From an uncultured Prevotellaceae bacterium (GTDB lineage: Bacteria; Bacteroidota; Bacteroidia; Bacteroidales; Bacteroidaceae), in assembly GCA_900543815.1 (NCBI GenBank), contig UQST01000008.1, forward strand, positions 1 to 64,000: DNA of 64,000 nt. The letters are read 5' to 3'. A model generated the notes under the pieces. That model saw only the letters and a program-made list of their open reading frames with translations. It did not search any database and had not been told where the DNA came from. Positions within the stretch are counted from its first letter, which is position 1. Each line of letters opens with the position of its first letter. The position numbers were made by a program, and so were the translations under genes. This document shows positions 1 through 8,092 of the stretch, one piece after another.

Positions 1-51
1 CAAGCCGAATGCCGCCAAGAACAGAGTGAACATCACTGTTGTAGTCTTCAT
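1..51 (-). CDS. N-terminus of a secreted protein, cut by window start
   Basis: Reading leftward from an ATG at 51 gives MKTTTVMFTLFLAAFGL, a basic start followed by a hydrophobic stretch typical of a signal peptide; the gene leaves the window after 17 codons. A purine-rich AAAAGGGA precedes the ATG. It is divergent from the regulator gene at 353, and the 301-nt gap between them holds a perfect inverted repeat at 120-155. The product cannot be named. Confidence 0.55.
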   Translation of the reverse strand, partial: MKTTTVMFTLFLAAFGL

Positions 52-119
52 TCCCTTTTTGTTTTTTTTGTTTCTATGCGCAAATTTACGCAAACGTCTT
101 TTATGAAACGCTTATTTCT

Positions 120-155
120 TGTCCCAAGTTGTCCCATTTGGGACAACTTGGGACA
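120..155. promoter_or_regulatory. perfect 17-bp inverted repeat with four GTCCCA half-sites
   Basis: Arms at 120-136 and 139-155 are exact reverse complements with only TT between them. Each arm itself contains two GTCCCA (or TGGGAC) motifs, so the site is a four-half-site operator candidate. The 2-nt centre is too short for a normal RNA loop, and there is no U-tract, so a protein-binding site is more likely than a terminator. It sits between divergent genes. Confidence 0.6.
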
Positions 156-200
156 GAATCCAATAGAAAAAGGCAATCGAAGTGCTTATTTATAGCCATT

Positions 201-232
201 TTGGCTAAAGCAGAACCTCAAGAGTATCTTTG
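201..232 (+). promoter_or_regulatory. candidate promoter for the TPR/HTH gene
   Basis: TTG at 201-203, a 21-nt spacer and TATCTTTG at 225-232 match the Bacteroidetes housekeeping pattern (TTG, 19-21 nt, TAnnTTTG). Transcription would start near 239, leaving a leader of about 115 nt before the ATG at 353. A second box, TATATTTG at 316-323, lacks a clear upstream TTG. Confidence 0.5.
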
Positions 233-352
233 CAAAAGACAGGAAGAATCGTACAAAACAGAAGTCAAAGAGGAAGAAAAACTTCAAAAACGAAGTAAAA
301 TCAGATATATACTTGTATATTTGCATAAGGAATCAAACTGTATCAAAGAGCA

Positions 353-2030
353 ATGCACCAAGCAGAAAAAATTCTTTTAGCACTTACCATAGCCATCGTC
401 ATAGTGTCATGCACATCCAAAAGCAATAAAGAAAAAGATGTCTTGAACCAAATAGAGAAAGCATGGGTATTATCTGACGACAACATTGATTCTGCCATTA
501 CCCTAAGCGACTCCTTACGTAATGCCGTCTATACATCCTCGGAATATGCAAGAATGAAGTTTGACCTGCTGAACATACGCATCAGATACAAAAGCGACAT
601 GCTTGCTTCGTCAATAGACTCCATAAAGAAAGTGAGCAACTATATGGAGGAACATGGAACAGAGACAGACAGAATGCGCGCATACTACTATTGCAGATTT
701 GCACGACAGCCCCAAAGCTGTAGAATATACCTTGAAAGCTTTATCATATATAGAAGACCCCTTGTCATGCGACACCTCTACAGCACTAAAATCCTATTCT
801 CTGCTGTCCAACACATACAGGATACAGCACAACTTCCAGGAAGCAACAAGAACTGCGCTTTCGGGGCTTAGGCTTGCCGAGCAGGCAAAAATGGTTGATT
901 GTTGGTATATAATGGATGTGGCCACATCATATCTCCTTGCTGGAGACAAAAAGAAAGGCATGGAATATTGCAGGAAGGCCTACGAAAAGCTGAAAGAAGA
1001 GAATAGCTACAAGAAAAGCATGTCTGTTGCTTCGGAAATGATGTACCTCTTCGCCAGAGAGAAAGATTATGGCAAAGTGGATACACTGGCTTCCCAGTTG
1101 GAAGCAATACCCGGACACGAGCGATCCTACAACTATAACTTTGCCAAAGCTATTGTCTATGAAGCCAAGGGAAAGACGGACTCTGCCATTATATACCACA
1201 AGAAAGACCTGAGCATTTCGTCTCTTCGCGAAAGACAACCCAGTCTGTCACATCTGTTTTACATCTATTATAACCAAGGGAATTACAAAGAAGCCGCAGA
1301 ATGTGCCTTTCAATACCAAAAAGAGAGAATCTCAATAAACGAGAAAGACCAACAGGAATGGACGCGGAACTCCAAAGGGATGTATGATTATCAGAGAGAC
1401 AAGGAGCTGGAGGAGACGCTGGCCAGGGAGAATGAGCTGATGAGATTCTGGGGGATAATAGGCTTCTGCGTACTCCTTATTATAATAGCCGGACTGGCTG
1501 CACTGCACTTCTACAAGGAGAAGAGGACGATGGAGAAGACTCTGGGGAAGGACAAGAAACTGGCCGAAATGCAATCGGAACTGCAGAAGAAGATGGAGAA
1601 AGTGGCCCAGATGGAGCAGGCATTGAAGGAACTGGAAGCACATTCCTGCGAACTGGAGGCGGCTCTGACGAAGAAGAGAGCTCAACTGAACGATATGACA
1701 AGAGCTTCGAGCCTGAGCAGCGCAAGGGTGGCTCTGGCAGATACCATGAATACGCTGGAAGACTATGTGCGCCAAGGCAAAAGCGTACCTGCAGACTGCT
1801 GGAAGCAGATATGCTCTGCCGTTGACAGCGAATACCCATCCTTCAGAGCGGAAATAATGGAACAGATACCCCGCATGAAGGACCACATGCTGTGCACATG
1901 CTATCTGGTGAGGCTGGGAATGAAGAACCAACAGATAGAGATACTGACTGGCTGCCCACATCAAACGGTGTGGAACAGGGTAAACAAGATAAAGGAGGCA
2001 TTGAACAGAATGGATTCTGCCTCAGCCTGA
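353..2030 (+). pseudogene. TPR sensor-regulator lipoprotein, frameshifted
   Basis: Two overlapping frames make one gene. The first (353-871) starts with a lipoprotein signal (LALTIAIVIVSC) and reads normally to about residue 115, RAYYYC near 697. The second frame then continues the TPR pattern with ADLHDSPKAVEYTLKALSY and runs to 2030. The second part has TPR-like helices, one membrane span (about 1444-1510), a long coiled coil (about 1510-1720) and a C-terminal region resembling a helix-turn-helix (LVRLGMKNQQIEILTGCPHQ). The family is common in Bacteroidales and usually reads YYYxGxxYRDLxD at the junction, so a short deletion of about five or six residues plus a frame change is inferred. Either the gene is inactivated or the assembly has an error. 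Its normal role would be membrane-linked signal sensing and regulation; the ligand is unknown. Confidence 0.75.
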
Positions 2031-2088
2031 ACGAGTCCAATCGTCCAAGACAGGCAATACTGCCGATTAAATCATGTGATTTCACCGC

Positions 2089-3105
2089 TCAATGCAAGCG
2101 TGCCCGTGCGGCCTCTATCATGCTGTCCTTTCCCTGGAGAGCAAGCGTGCTGTCGAGCGCACACTGGATGTCGGGAGCTATGCCTGCCTCTATCTGCTGC
2201 ATGTTCACATCATAGGAAGGGCAGGCGCTGAAGCGTACCGACCATCCGATGGGCAGTTCGCTGCTGAAAGGCATTCCGCTGCCACCGCCCGTGCTGTCGC
2301 CCATGATGACGGCATGAGGCATCTGCTTCATATCCCGCACAAAGGTGTTGGCAGCGCTGAAGCAGGAGCGGTTGACCAGAACAACGACCGGTTTCTGCCA
2401 GCGCACACGGTCCATAGCCGGACTGATGTACTCTGCCCTGGGCTTGGAGAAGTCATTGTGGCCCTTGCCTGTCTTGTGTGAGATGTAGCCCACCAGCGTG
2501 CGCTCATTGGTGAAGCGTGCAGCCAGGCGCTCGACATTGGTGAGCAAACCGCCCGAATTGCCGCGTATGTCCAGTATGAGGCCGTCACACAGCCGCAGGT
2601 AATAAAGCACCTCGTCGAGGTTTCCCTCACCGATTCCATCGGAGAAACTCTCATACACCACATAGCCGATATTGTCATCCAGGATGCGGTACTTCATGCC
2701 ACTGGCTATGCCGTAGTCTGTACCCAAATACTTATCACGCAGTTCGCGGTCGAGATTCTCGGGATAATCGTCCTTCCATGACCAGTTGCGGCCCACATCC
2801 ATACTGCTGTAGATGTTGACATGACCATCCTTGAGCGTGGAGAGCATGCGGCAGAGCACCTCGAAGAGCTGCGAGCGGCTCATGCCCGGACGTACCATAC
2901 CCAGGTACTCTTCGCGCTTGCCGGCCCAACTGAAGCCCAGACTCTGCTCCTTATAGTCCAGAAAACAATAGTGCTCATCTATCATGCGCCACAGAGCCTC
3001 CACATTTGCCTGCGGCGATTCATCGTACTCATCCACCCCGCGTTGGCAACCGGCAAAGGCCAGCAGGAGTGCCAGAAGTCCCATGCAACAACGTATCTTC
3101 ATCAT
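2089..3105 (-). CDS. S41 family peptidase, lipoprotein
   Basis: A 338-residue protein with a lipoprotein signal (LLALLLAFAGC, Cys about 20). The core matches the tail-specific/S41 protease fold: KDGHVNIYS in the N-terminal part, DGLILDIRGNSGG, then NRSCFSAANTF with the likely catalytic Ser, and GDSTGGGSGMP. Such proteins cleave C-terminal regions of periplasmic or surface substrates; this one lacks an obvious PDZ domain, as in the short Bacteroidales forms. It overlaps the upstream gene by 4 nt (ATGA), so the two are translationally coupled. The start could be the first or second Met. Confidence 0.88.
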   Translation of the reverse strand: MMKIRCCMGLLALLLAFAGCQRGVDEYDESPQANVEALWRMIDEHYCFLDYKEQSLGFSWAGKREEYLGMVRPGMSRSQLFEVLCRMLSTLKDGHVNIYSSMDVGRNWSWKDDYPENLDRELRDKYLGTDYGIASGMKYRILDDNIGYVVYESFSDGIGEGNLDEVLYYLRLCDGLILDIRGNSGGLLTNVERLAARFTNERTLVGYISHKTGKGHNDFSKPRAEYISPAMDRVRWQKPVVVLVNRSCFSAANTFVRDMKQMPHAVIMGDSTGGGSGMPFSSELPIGWSVRFSACPSYDVNMQQIEAGIAPDIQCALDSTLALQGKDSMIEAARARLH

Positions 3106-3986
3106 TTCTTACGCTTTAAGGTTTGGAAGTGGCGCACATAACCCAGCATGAGCGAACGGCTGATATCGTGCACCCTTATGCCATTGACGTGGCTCTGACG
3201 GATGTCGCTCAGGTAACCCACCCGCAAGGTGGTGCGCGCAAAGCAGAAATCAAGGCTGAACAACTGGCGCAGGCTCAGTGCATTGGCCGGACTGGTGAAG
3301 CGCACATTGCGGTCTCCGTAGCCCTGGTAAATCTCGTAATAGCTCTGTCCGTAGCGCGGTGAGAACATGCAGCCCATCACCGGGAGGTGGGCCTGATAAT
3401 GCATCTGCATGGGCAGATGCCGTATGCGGAACTCATAGGAACCTCCTGCCGAGAGCGAGATGTCGATGTTGGCACGTGCCTGTGCGGGGTTGTTGCCGTT
3501 GCGGGAGTTATAGAGAAAGCCCACATCAGTTCCCACCAATCCACCGGCCTTCAGCCTGAGACGGCTCACGGGCTGCCATACATAATGCCAGCCGGCATCA
3601 TAACCTATCCTGCCTCCCAGCTCGTTGGCGTTGCCGGCAGGGTTTTCGGTGTAGGACAAAGCTCCCTGGAACATGCTCTGGAAGGCGATGCGCCCGCCAG
3701 CCATACCCGTCATGCGCTCCCTCAGAGTGAGGAAGGACAACTGCGGACCGCCGTATTCCATGGGCGAGAGATAGGTGTCCAGCTGGCTCACATGGCCGAT
3801 GCCCACCAGGACGGAGCGGTCAATCTGCCTGCCCGCAGGCTCATACTCCACCGGCAGCAGCGGCTCACGGGTCTGCCCGCAGCACTCTGCCCCACCCGCC
3901 ATGAGCAGTAGCAGCAGAGCCAGCAGCCCCATGCGCAGGCGGCAGGAGTCCATCTTCATCTTCGTCTCATCATGTTCCTTGTACAT
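3102..3986 (-). CDS. DUF3316-like outer-membrane protein
   Basis: A 294-residue exported protein. After a basic start comes a strong hydrophobic signal (MGLLALLLLLMAGGAECCGQ). The mature part is rich in alternating beta segments (GGRIAFQSMFQGALSY, GRIGYDAGWHYVW, LGYVRHFQTLK) as expected of a small outer-membrane barrel, and it resembles the Bacteroidales DUF3316 group. Function is unknown. It lies between topoisomerase IV subunit A (13-nt gap) and the S41 protease (4-nt overlap), so it is probably in one operon with both. The start may instead be an internal Met at about residue 10 or 12. Confidence 0.7.
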   Translation of the reverse strand: MYKEHDETKMKMDSCRLRMGLLALLLLLMAGGAECCGQTREPLLPVEYEPAGRQIDRSVLVGIGHVSQLDTYLSPMEYGGPQLSFLTLRERMTGMAGGRIAFQSMFQGALSYTENPAGNANELGGRIGYDAGWHYVWQPVSRLRLKAGGLVGTDVGFLYNSRNGNNPAQARANIDISLSAGGSYEFRIRHLPMQMHYQAHLPVMGCMFSPRYGQSYYEIYQGYGDRNVRFTSPANALSLRQLFSLDFCFARTTLRVGYLSDIRQSHVNGIRVHDISRSLMLGYVRHFQTLKRKK

Positions 3987-3999
3987 AGGCCAAAGGGGT

Positions 4000-6684
4000 T
4001 CAGTCGTCGAACATATGCAGCTGTCCGGTCATCTCATCCAGCACATCCTGCTGGCTCTCCTCCCTGTCTTCGGCGTTGTCGGCACCTTCGGCATCTCCGT
4101 CGGTCTCCTGTCCGCCACCGGCAGCCTCATCATCATCGTCCTCGGGAGCCGGCATGCGGGTGGGTTCAAGCTCCTCCACACGCTCTACGGCAAAGGTGGT
4201 CACACGCTTGCCACGTGCCTTGAAGCTCTTGACACCCACAAACTCCTCGACTTCCATATCGATGGGAGCGCGGAAACTGTCGGTTCCGCCCATCGTGACC
4301 AGCAGGTGCGGGAAGGGAGTATCGGTGAGGAGAAGAAGCTTGTTGGCGGGATTCTCGCCCAGATAATTCTGATGGCGGGCAGTGGCCTCCAGCTTGAACC
4401 GCTTCACATACAGGTATCCCCCCTGCTCCTCATCGAAGAGAGCGGCTGTCCACACCTTGTCGGGGTCATACTTCTCAATGCGTGCTATGTTGTCCTCATA
4501 GTGGTTGTTGGCATCAAAGTTGGTGATGTAGAAGTCGGCATTGTCCAGTACCACCAGTATCTTGTCGTCATTGTTGAACTCGCCCAGATAGGTTCCCTGC
4601 TCGTCGTAGTTGAGACGATGCACATCGAAATCGAACCATACCTTCCTGCCGCCCAGCGTGCTTCCGCCGTGGCTCTTGAGTGTGATGCGGCTCACATCCA
4701 GCTTGGTGAGCAGATTGCCCATGCTCTGACGGCCCTTGATGGCCAGCAGACTGAGGTCGCGATCAAAGAAGATCTTCTTCACCTTGGGGTTGGGCTTGAG
4801 CACCACCTTGATTGTCTCGGCCTCTCCATTGGGGTTGGCAGTGAAGTAGAGCACACGGCTCCCGGGCTTTCCTTGCGTCAGGTCATACTCACGGTCGCGG
4901 GTGATGCTGGTCACATTGAAGCGTTTCATGTATGAGGTGCCAGCCTTGCCGTCGCGATACACCACATTGTAGATGGTGCGCGAATCGCCCTTGCGGAATA
5001 CGGCAATGTGTATGATTTCGGCCTTCTTCTTCTCTGCCTTGCTTCGCTCTGTCTCTCCCACGAAGAGTTTGTCGGCTATGCGCACCACCTTATATGTGCC
5101 GTCGCGGTAGAAGATGATGACATCATCGATGTCGGAACAGTTGCTCACGAACTCGTCCTTCTTCAAGGAAGTGCCTATGAAACCCTCCTCGCGGTTGATG
5201 TAGAGCTTCTCGTTGGCCTCCACCACCTTGGCAGCCGATATGGTGTCGAAGTTCTTGATTTCGGTCAGACGCGGGTGCTGCTTGCCGTACTTGCCCTTGA
5301 TGAACTCAAACCACTGGCATGTGACTTCCACCATATTGGCCAGTTCGTGGTCTATCTGCTCCACTTCGGCGTTCATGCGGGCAATGTTCTCCTCGGCTTT
5401 CTCCTTGTTGAACTTCAGTATGCGGCCCATCTTGATTTCCATCAGACGCAGGATGTCGTCGCGGGTCACCTCCCTCACCAGCTTGGGATACCAGGGCTGC
5501 AGGCGGCTATCCACCCACTCGATGGCGGTATCCATGTCCTTTGCGTTCTCAAACTGACGGTCCTTGTAGATGCGTTCCTCTATGAATATCTGCTCCAGTG
5601 AGGCAAAGAGCAGGCTCTCGAGCAGTTCGCCCCTGCGTATGAGACGCTCCTTGCGCAGAAGCTCCAGAGTGGTATCCACATTGTTGCGCAGCACGTCGCT
5701 CACCGTGAGGAAACAAGGCTTGCGGTCATCTATGACGCAGCAGTTGGGCGAGATGGATATCTCACAGTCGGTGCAGGCATACAGTGCATCGATGGTCTTG
5801 TCGCTGCTGGCACCGGGAGTAAGGTGTATGAGGATTTCGGCCTTGGCAGCTGTGAGGTCCTCCACATTGCGTATCTTTATCTTTCCCTTCTCGTTGGCCT
5901 TCAGTATGCTGTCGATAAAGGTGCTGGGCTTACTGGCGGTGCCTGTGGTCTTGCCGTAGGGTATCTCGGTGATGGCCAGTGTCTTGCTGTCGCGCTTCTC
6001 TATCTTGGCACGCACGCGCACAGCCCCTCCGCGCTGTCCGTCATTGTACTTGCTCACGTCGATACTGCCGCCTGTGGGGAAGTCGGGATAGAGATGGAAC
6101 TCCTGCCCATGCAGGTAGGCGATGGCTGCATCGCATATCTCTCCCAGGTTGTGGGGCAGTATCTTGCAGTTCAGACCCACAGCGATGCCTTCGGCACCCT
6201 GCGCAAGCAAGAGCGGGAACTTCACCGGCAGGGCGATAGGTTCCTTGTTGCGCCCGTCATACGACAGCTTCCACTCGGTGGTCTTGGGGTTGAAGACAAC
6301 ATCCAGAGCGAAGTTGCTCAGACGGGCCTCGATGTATCGGCCTGCAGCAGCATCGTCTCCTGTGATGATGTTACCCCAGTTGCCCTGGCAATCCACCAGC
6401 AGATCCTTCTGCCCCAACTGCACCAGCGCATCCTTGATGCTGGCATCACCGTGGGGATGGAACTGCATGGTATGGCCCACGATGTTGGCCACCTTGTTGT
6501 AGCGGCCGTCATCCATGCGCTTCATGCTGTGCATGATGCGTCGCTGCACGGGCTTGAATCCGTCGCCTATGTGCGGCACGGCACGCTCCAGGATTACGTA
6601 TGAGGCATAGTCCAGGAACCAGTCCTGATACATGCGGTTGAGATGATGGGTGATTCCATCGGTCTGTGTCACGTCGTTTGTCAT
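4000..6684 (-). CDS. parC: DNA topoisomerase IV subunit A
   Basis: An 894-residue type IIA topoisomerase breakage-reunion subunit, which cuts and rejoins duplex DNA to separate daughter chromosomes. The N-terminal part has GFKPVQRRI, the HPHGDASI loop (76-83) and AAGRYIEARLS with the catalytic tyrosine at residue 117. A coiled-coil segment follows near residues 430-470 and then beta-pinwheel repeats. There is no clear GyrA box (QRRGGKG), which favours ParC over GyrA, and length and wording match the Bacteroidetes ParC type. The last 45 residues are strongly acidic (EDDDDEAAGGG...). The ParE partner is not in this window. A promoter with ideal spacing lies at 6745-6775. Confidence 0.9.
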   Translation of the reverse strand: MTNDVTQTDGITHHLNRMYQDWFLDYASYVILERAVPHIGDGFKPVQRRIMHSMKRMDDGRYNKVANIVGHTMQFHPHGDASIKDALVQLGQKDLLVDCQGNWGNIITGDDAAAGRYIEARLSNFALDVVFNPKTTEWKLSYDGRNKEPIALPVKFPLLLAQGAEGIAVGLNCKILPHNLGEICDAAIAYLHGQEFHLYPDFPTGGSIDVSKYNDGQRGGAVRVRAKIEKRDSKTLAITEIPYGKTTGTASKPSTFIDSILKANEKGKIKIRNVEDLTAAKAEILIHLTPGASSDKTIDALYACTDCEISISPNCCVIDDRKPCFLTVSDVLRNNVDTTLELLRKERLIRRGELLESLLFASLEQIFIEERIYKDRQFENAKDMDTAIEWVDSRLQPWYPKLVREVTRDDILRLMEIKMGRILKFNKEKAEENIARMNAEVEQIDHELANMVEVTCQWFEFIKGKYGKQHPRLTEIKNFDTISAAKVVEANEKLYINREEGFIGTSLKKDEFVSNCSDIDDVIIFYRDGTYKVVRIADKLFVGETERSKAEKKKAEIIHIAVFRKGDSRTIYNVVYRDGKAGTSYMKRFNVTSITRDREYDLTQGKPGSRVLYFTANPNGEAETIKVVLKPNPKVKKIFFDRDLSLLAIKGRQSMGNLLTKLDVSRITLKSHGGSTLGGRKVWFDFDVHRLNYDEQGTYLGEFNNDDKILVVLDNADFYITNFDANNHYEDNIARIEKYDPDKVWTAALFDEEQGGYLYVKRFKLEATARHQNYLGENPANKLLLLTDTPFPHLLVTMGGTDSFRAPIDMEVEEFVGVKSFKARGKRVTTFAVERVEELEPTRMPAPEDDDDEAAGGGQETDGDAEGADNAEDREESQQDVLDEMTGQLHMFDD

Positions 6685-6744
6685 CTTCTGTCTTTAGCCT
6701 TCCTATTATGCACCGCGTACGTCTGTACGCTGTCAACTAACCTA

Positions 6745-6775
6745 CAAAGATAGTAAGAATCTGCGTCATAGGCAA
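6745..6775 (-). promoter_or_regulatory. parC promoter
   Basis: On the minus strand TTG (6775-6773) is followed by exactly 20 nt and TATCTTTG (6752-6745), a full match to the Bacteroidetes sigma-A pattern. Transcription would start about 6738, giving a leader of roughly 55 nt that contains the 6715-6730 hairpin. Confidence 0.65.
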
Positions 6776-6919
6776 GCGCGCCGCTCACCTTTCGCCTCCG
6801 AAGGACCGAGAAACACGCAATCCGCCCCCTCACAGGCACCTCCACAGGCATCCCAGTGCTCCTGCCCAGGCCGGATGAGGCTCCACACCGCCGCAAGGCT
6901 GCATTCCCGGGCAAATGAT

Positions 6920-6998
6920 GCAATGCGGTGCAACGGCCATCGCAGCACGCTGCACCGGCCATCGCAATGCGCTGCGCAGGCACATGCAGCGCGCTGCG
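6920..6998. repeat. four-box 22-bp repeat element, copy A
   Basis: Boxes GCAATGCGGTGC (6920), GCAGCACGCTGC (6942), GCAATGCGCTGC (6964) and GCAGCGCGCTGC (6986) start exactly 22 nt apart, joined by 9-10 nt spacers ending CCATC or CACAT. The boxes are near-palindromes. The tail CTTTTCATCC resembles the tail of copy B. Located between divergent genes. Confidence 0.85.
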
Positions 6999-7135
6999 CT
7001 TTTCATCCGCCCCAAGTGCCATACCCACCGCTTCGGCCTCCACAGGGGCATTTGCCCTGCCGTCCCACCACATGCTCCTTGCCTGCCCGCCCATATCTTA
7101 ATGCTGCAAATGGACTTGCATTCACATTTATTTTG

Positions 7136-7143
7136 TATTTTTG
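7136..7143 (+). promoter_or_regulatory. -7 box directly abutting the acyltransferase start
   Basis: TATTTTTG (7136-7143) matches TAnnTTTG; a TTG lies 17 nt upstream (7116-7118), slightly short spacing. Only four bases separate the box from the ATG at 7148, so the transcript would be leaderless or almost so. Confidence 0.45.
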
Positions 7144-7147
7144 CGGT

Positions 7148-8092
7148 ATGAAATTCGGTTTGTACCTGATTTACGGACTCACATGGGCACTCTCCCGACT
7201 GCCCATGAGGGTGCTCTATGCACTCTCCGATTGCCTGTTCCCACTCATCTATCACATAGCACGATACCGGCGCAAGCTGGTGCGCCGACAGCTGCAGGAA
7301 TGCTTCCCGCAGCAGCCTGCCCAGTGGCACCGCCAGGTGGAGCGCAAGTTCTACCACTTCTTCTGCGACTACATCGTGGAGACACTCAAGCTCATGCACA
7401 TGGGCAGCAGGGAGATAGAGCGCCGCGTAACGTGGGACGGACTGGAGGAGCTGCAAGCCGAGATGCGCACACGCGGCAAGAAGTTCGCCGTAGCCTATCT
7501 GGGACACTACGGCAACTGGGAATGGGTGGCTTCCTTCAGCAGCCATCTGGCTCCCGACTTCGGCGGAGCACAGATTTATCACCCGCTCAAGAACAAGCGC
7601 GTAGATCGCTTCTTCCTCAAGCTCAGGAGGCAGTTCGGCGGCGACTGCATAGCCATGAAGGAGGCTCTGCGCCACATCATACTGATGAGCAGGGGCGAGA
7701 AGCACGAAATCATCGGCTTTATCGCCGACCAGTGTCCCAAGTGGGAAGCCATGCATCACTGGACGGAATTCCTGGGCCACAAGACTTCGTTCTTCATCGG
7801 ACCCGAGGAGATAAGCAAGCGAGTGCCGTCGTGTGTGGTATATGTACACGTCACCCGACCCCGCCGGGGCTATTACCACTGCCAGGTGGTGCCACTGACC
7901 TGGGAGCCAAAGGAGCACAAAGACTATGAGATAACCAACCTCTACGCTGCGGCACTGGAGGAGCAGATACGCGAGCAGCCCGAACTCTGGCTCTGGTCAC
8001 ACAAGCGCTGGAAGCGCACCTACGAGGAGTGGTTGCGCGTGAGCGAGAATTGGGCACGCACCAAAAAGAACTCTATCAAGGACAACAAATGA
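7148..8092 (+). CDS. LpxL/HtrB-like lipid A acyltransferase
   Basis: A 314-residue member of the lysophospholipid/lauroyl acyltransferase family, which adds a secondary acyl chain to lipid A at the inner membrane. The HX4E catalytic motif is HYGNWE (His120, Glu125). An N-terminal hydrophobic segment (FGLYLIYGLTWALSRLPM) fits membrane attachment, and YRRKLVRRQL is the usual basic stretch. The ATG at 7148 was chosen because it gives this conserved N-terminus, while an in-frame extension to 6875 runs through the repeat array. The stop overlaps the next start (ATGA), coupling it to the aminopeptidase. Bacteroidales normally have few LpxL homologues, so the acyl donor and position cannot be assigned. 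Confidence 0.87.
   Translation: MKFGLYLIYGLTWALSRLPMRVLYALSDCLFPLIYHIARYRRKLVRRQLQECFPQQPAQWHRQVERKFYHFFCDYIVETLKLMHMGSREIERRVTWDGLEELQAEMRTRGKKFAVAYLGHYGNWEWVASFSSHLAPDFGGAQIYHPLKNKRVDRFFLKLRRQFGGDCIAMKEALRHIILMSRGEKHEIIGFIADQCPKWEAMHHWTEFLGHKTSFFIGPEEISKRVPSCVVYVHVTRPRRGYYHCQVVPLTWEPKEHKDYEITNLYAAALEEQIREQPELWLWSHKRWKRTYEEWLRVSENWARTKKNSIKDNK

Larger units (their letters stand above)
52..352. other. divergent intergenic control region
   Basis: This 301-nt AT-rich gap separates two divergent genes. It holds a perfect 17-bp inverted repeat (120-155) and two candidate Bacteroidetes promoters facing right (TTG at 201-203 with TATCTTTG at 225-232; TATATTTG at 316-323). An open frame from 129 to 380 crosses the inverted repeat and both promoters, has no recognisable features, and is not called as a gene. 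Confidence 0.6.
6685..7147. other. divergent intergenic region with parC promoter and repeat array
   Basis: This 463-nt gap lies between divergent parC and the acyltransferase gene. It holds a short hairpin (GCGTAC arms at 6715-6720 and 6725-6730) in the parC leader, the parC promoter, a GC-rich stretch, one copy of the four-box 22-bp element (6920-6998) and an AT-rich promoter-like end at 7131-7143. A frame opening upstream of 7148 runs through the repeat and is not thought to be coding. Confidence 0.6.

Noticed and set aside
129..380. Small open frame of 83 codons before the TPR gene
   Set aside because: It crosses the perfect inverted repeat and two promoter-like boxes, is Lys/Glu-rich without pattern, and overlaps the start of the real gene.
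3775..4935. Long open frame of 386 codons on the plus strand antisense to parC
   Set aside because: It is a shadow of the GC-rich parC gene: composition and hydrophobic runs follow from the opposite strand and no family is recognisable.
6430..6460. Ala at the position of E. coli GyrA Ser83 (HPHGDASI) as a quinolone-resistance change
   Set aside because: The block looks like the normal ParC type of this phylum, with a Ser one residue later; no resistance can be inferred from sequence alone.
6920..6998. Possible CRISPR array (boxes with short spacers)
   Set aside because: Repeats of 12-13 nt and spacers of 9-10 nt are far too short, the spacers are themselves partly conserved, and no cas genes are present in the window.
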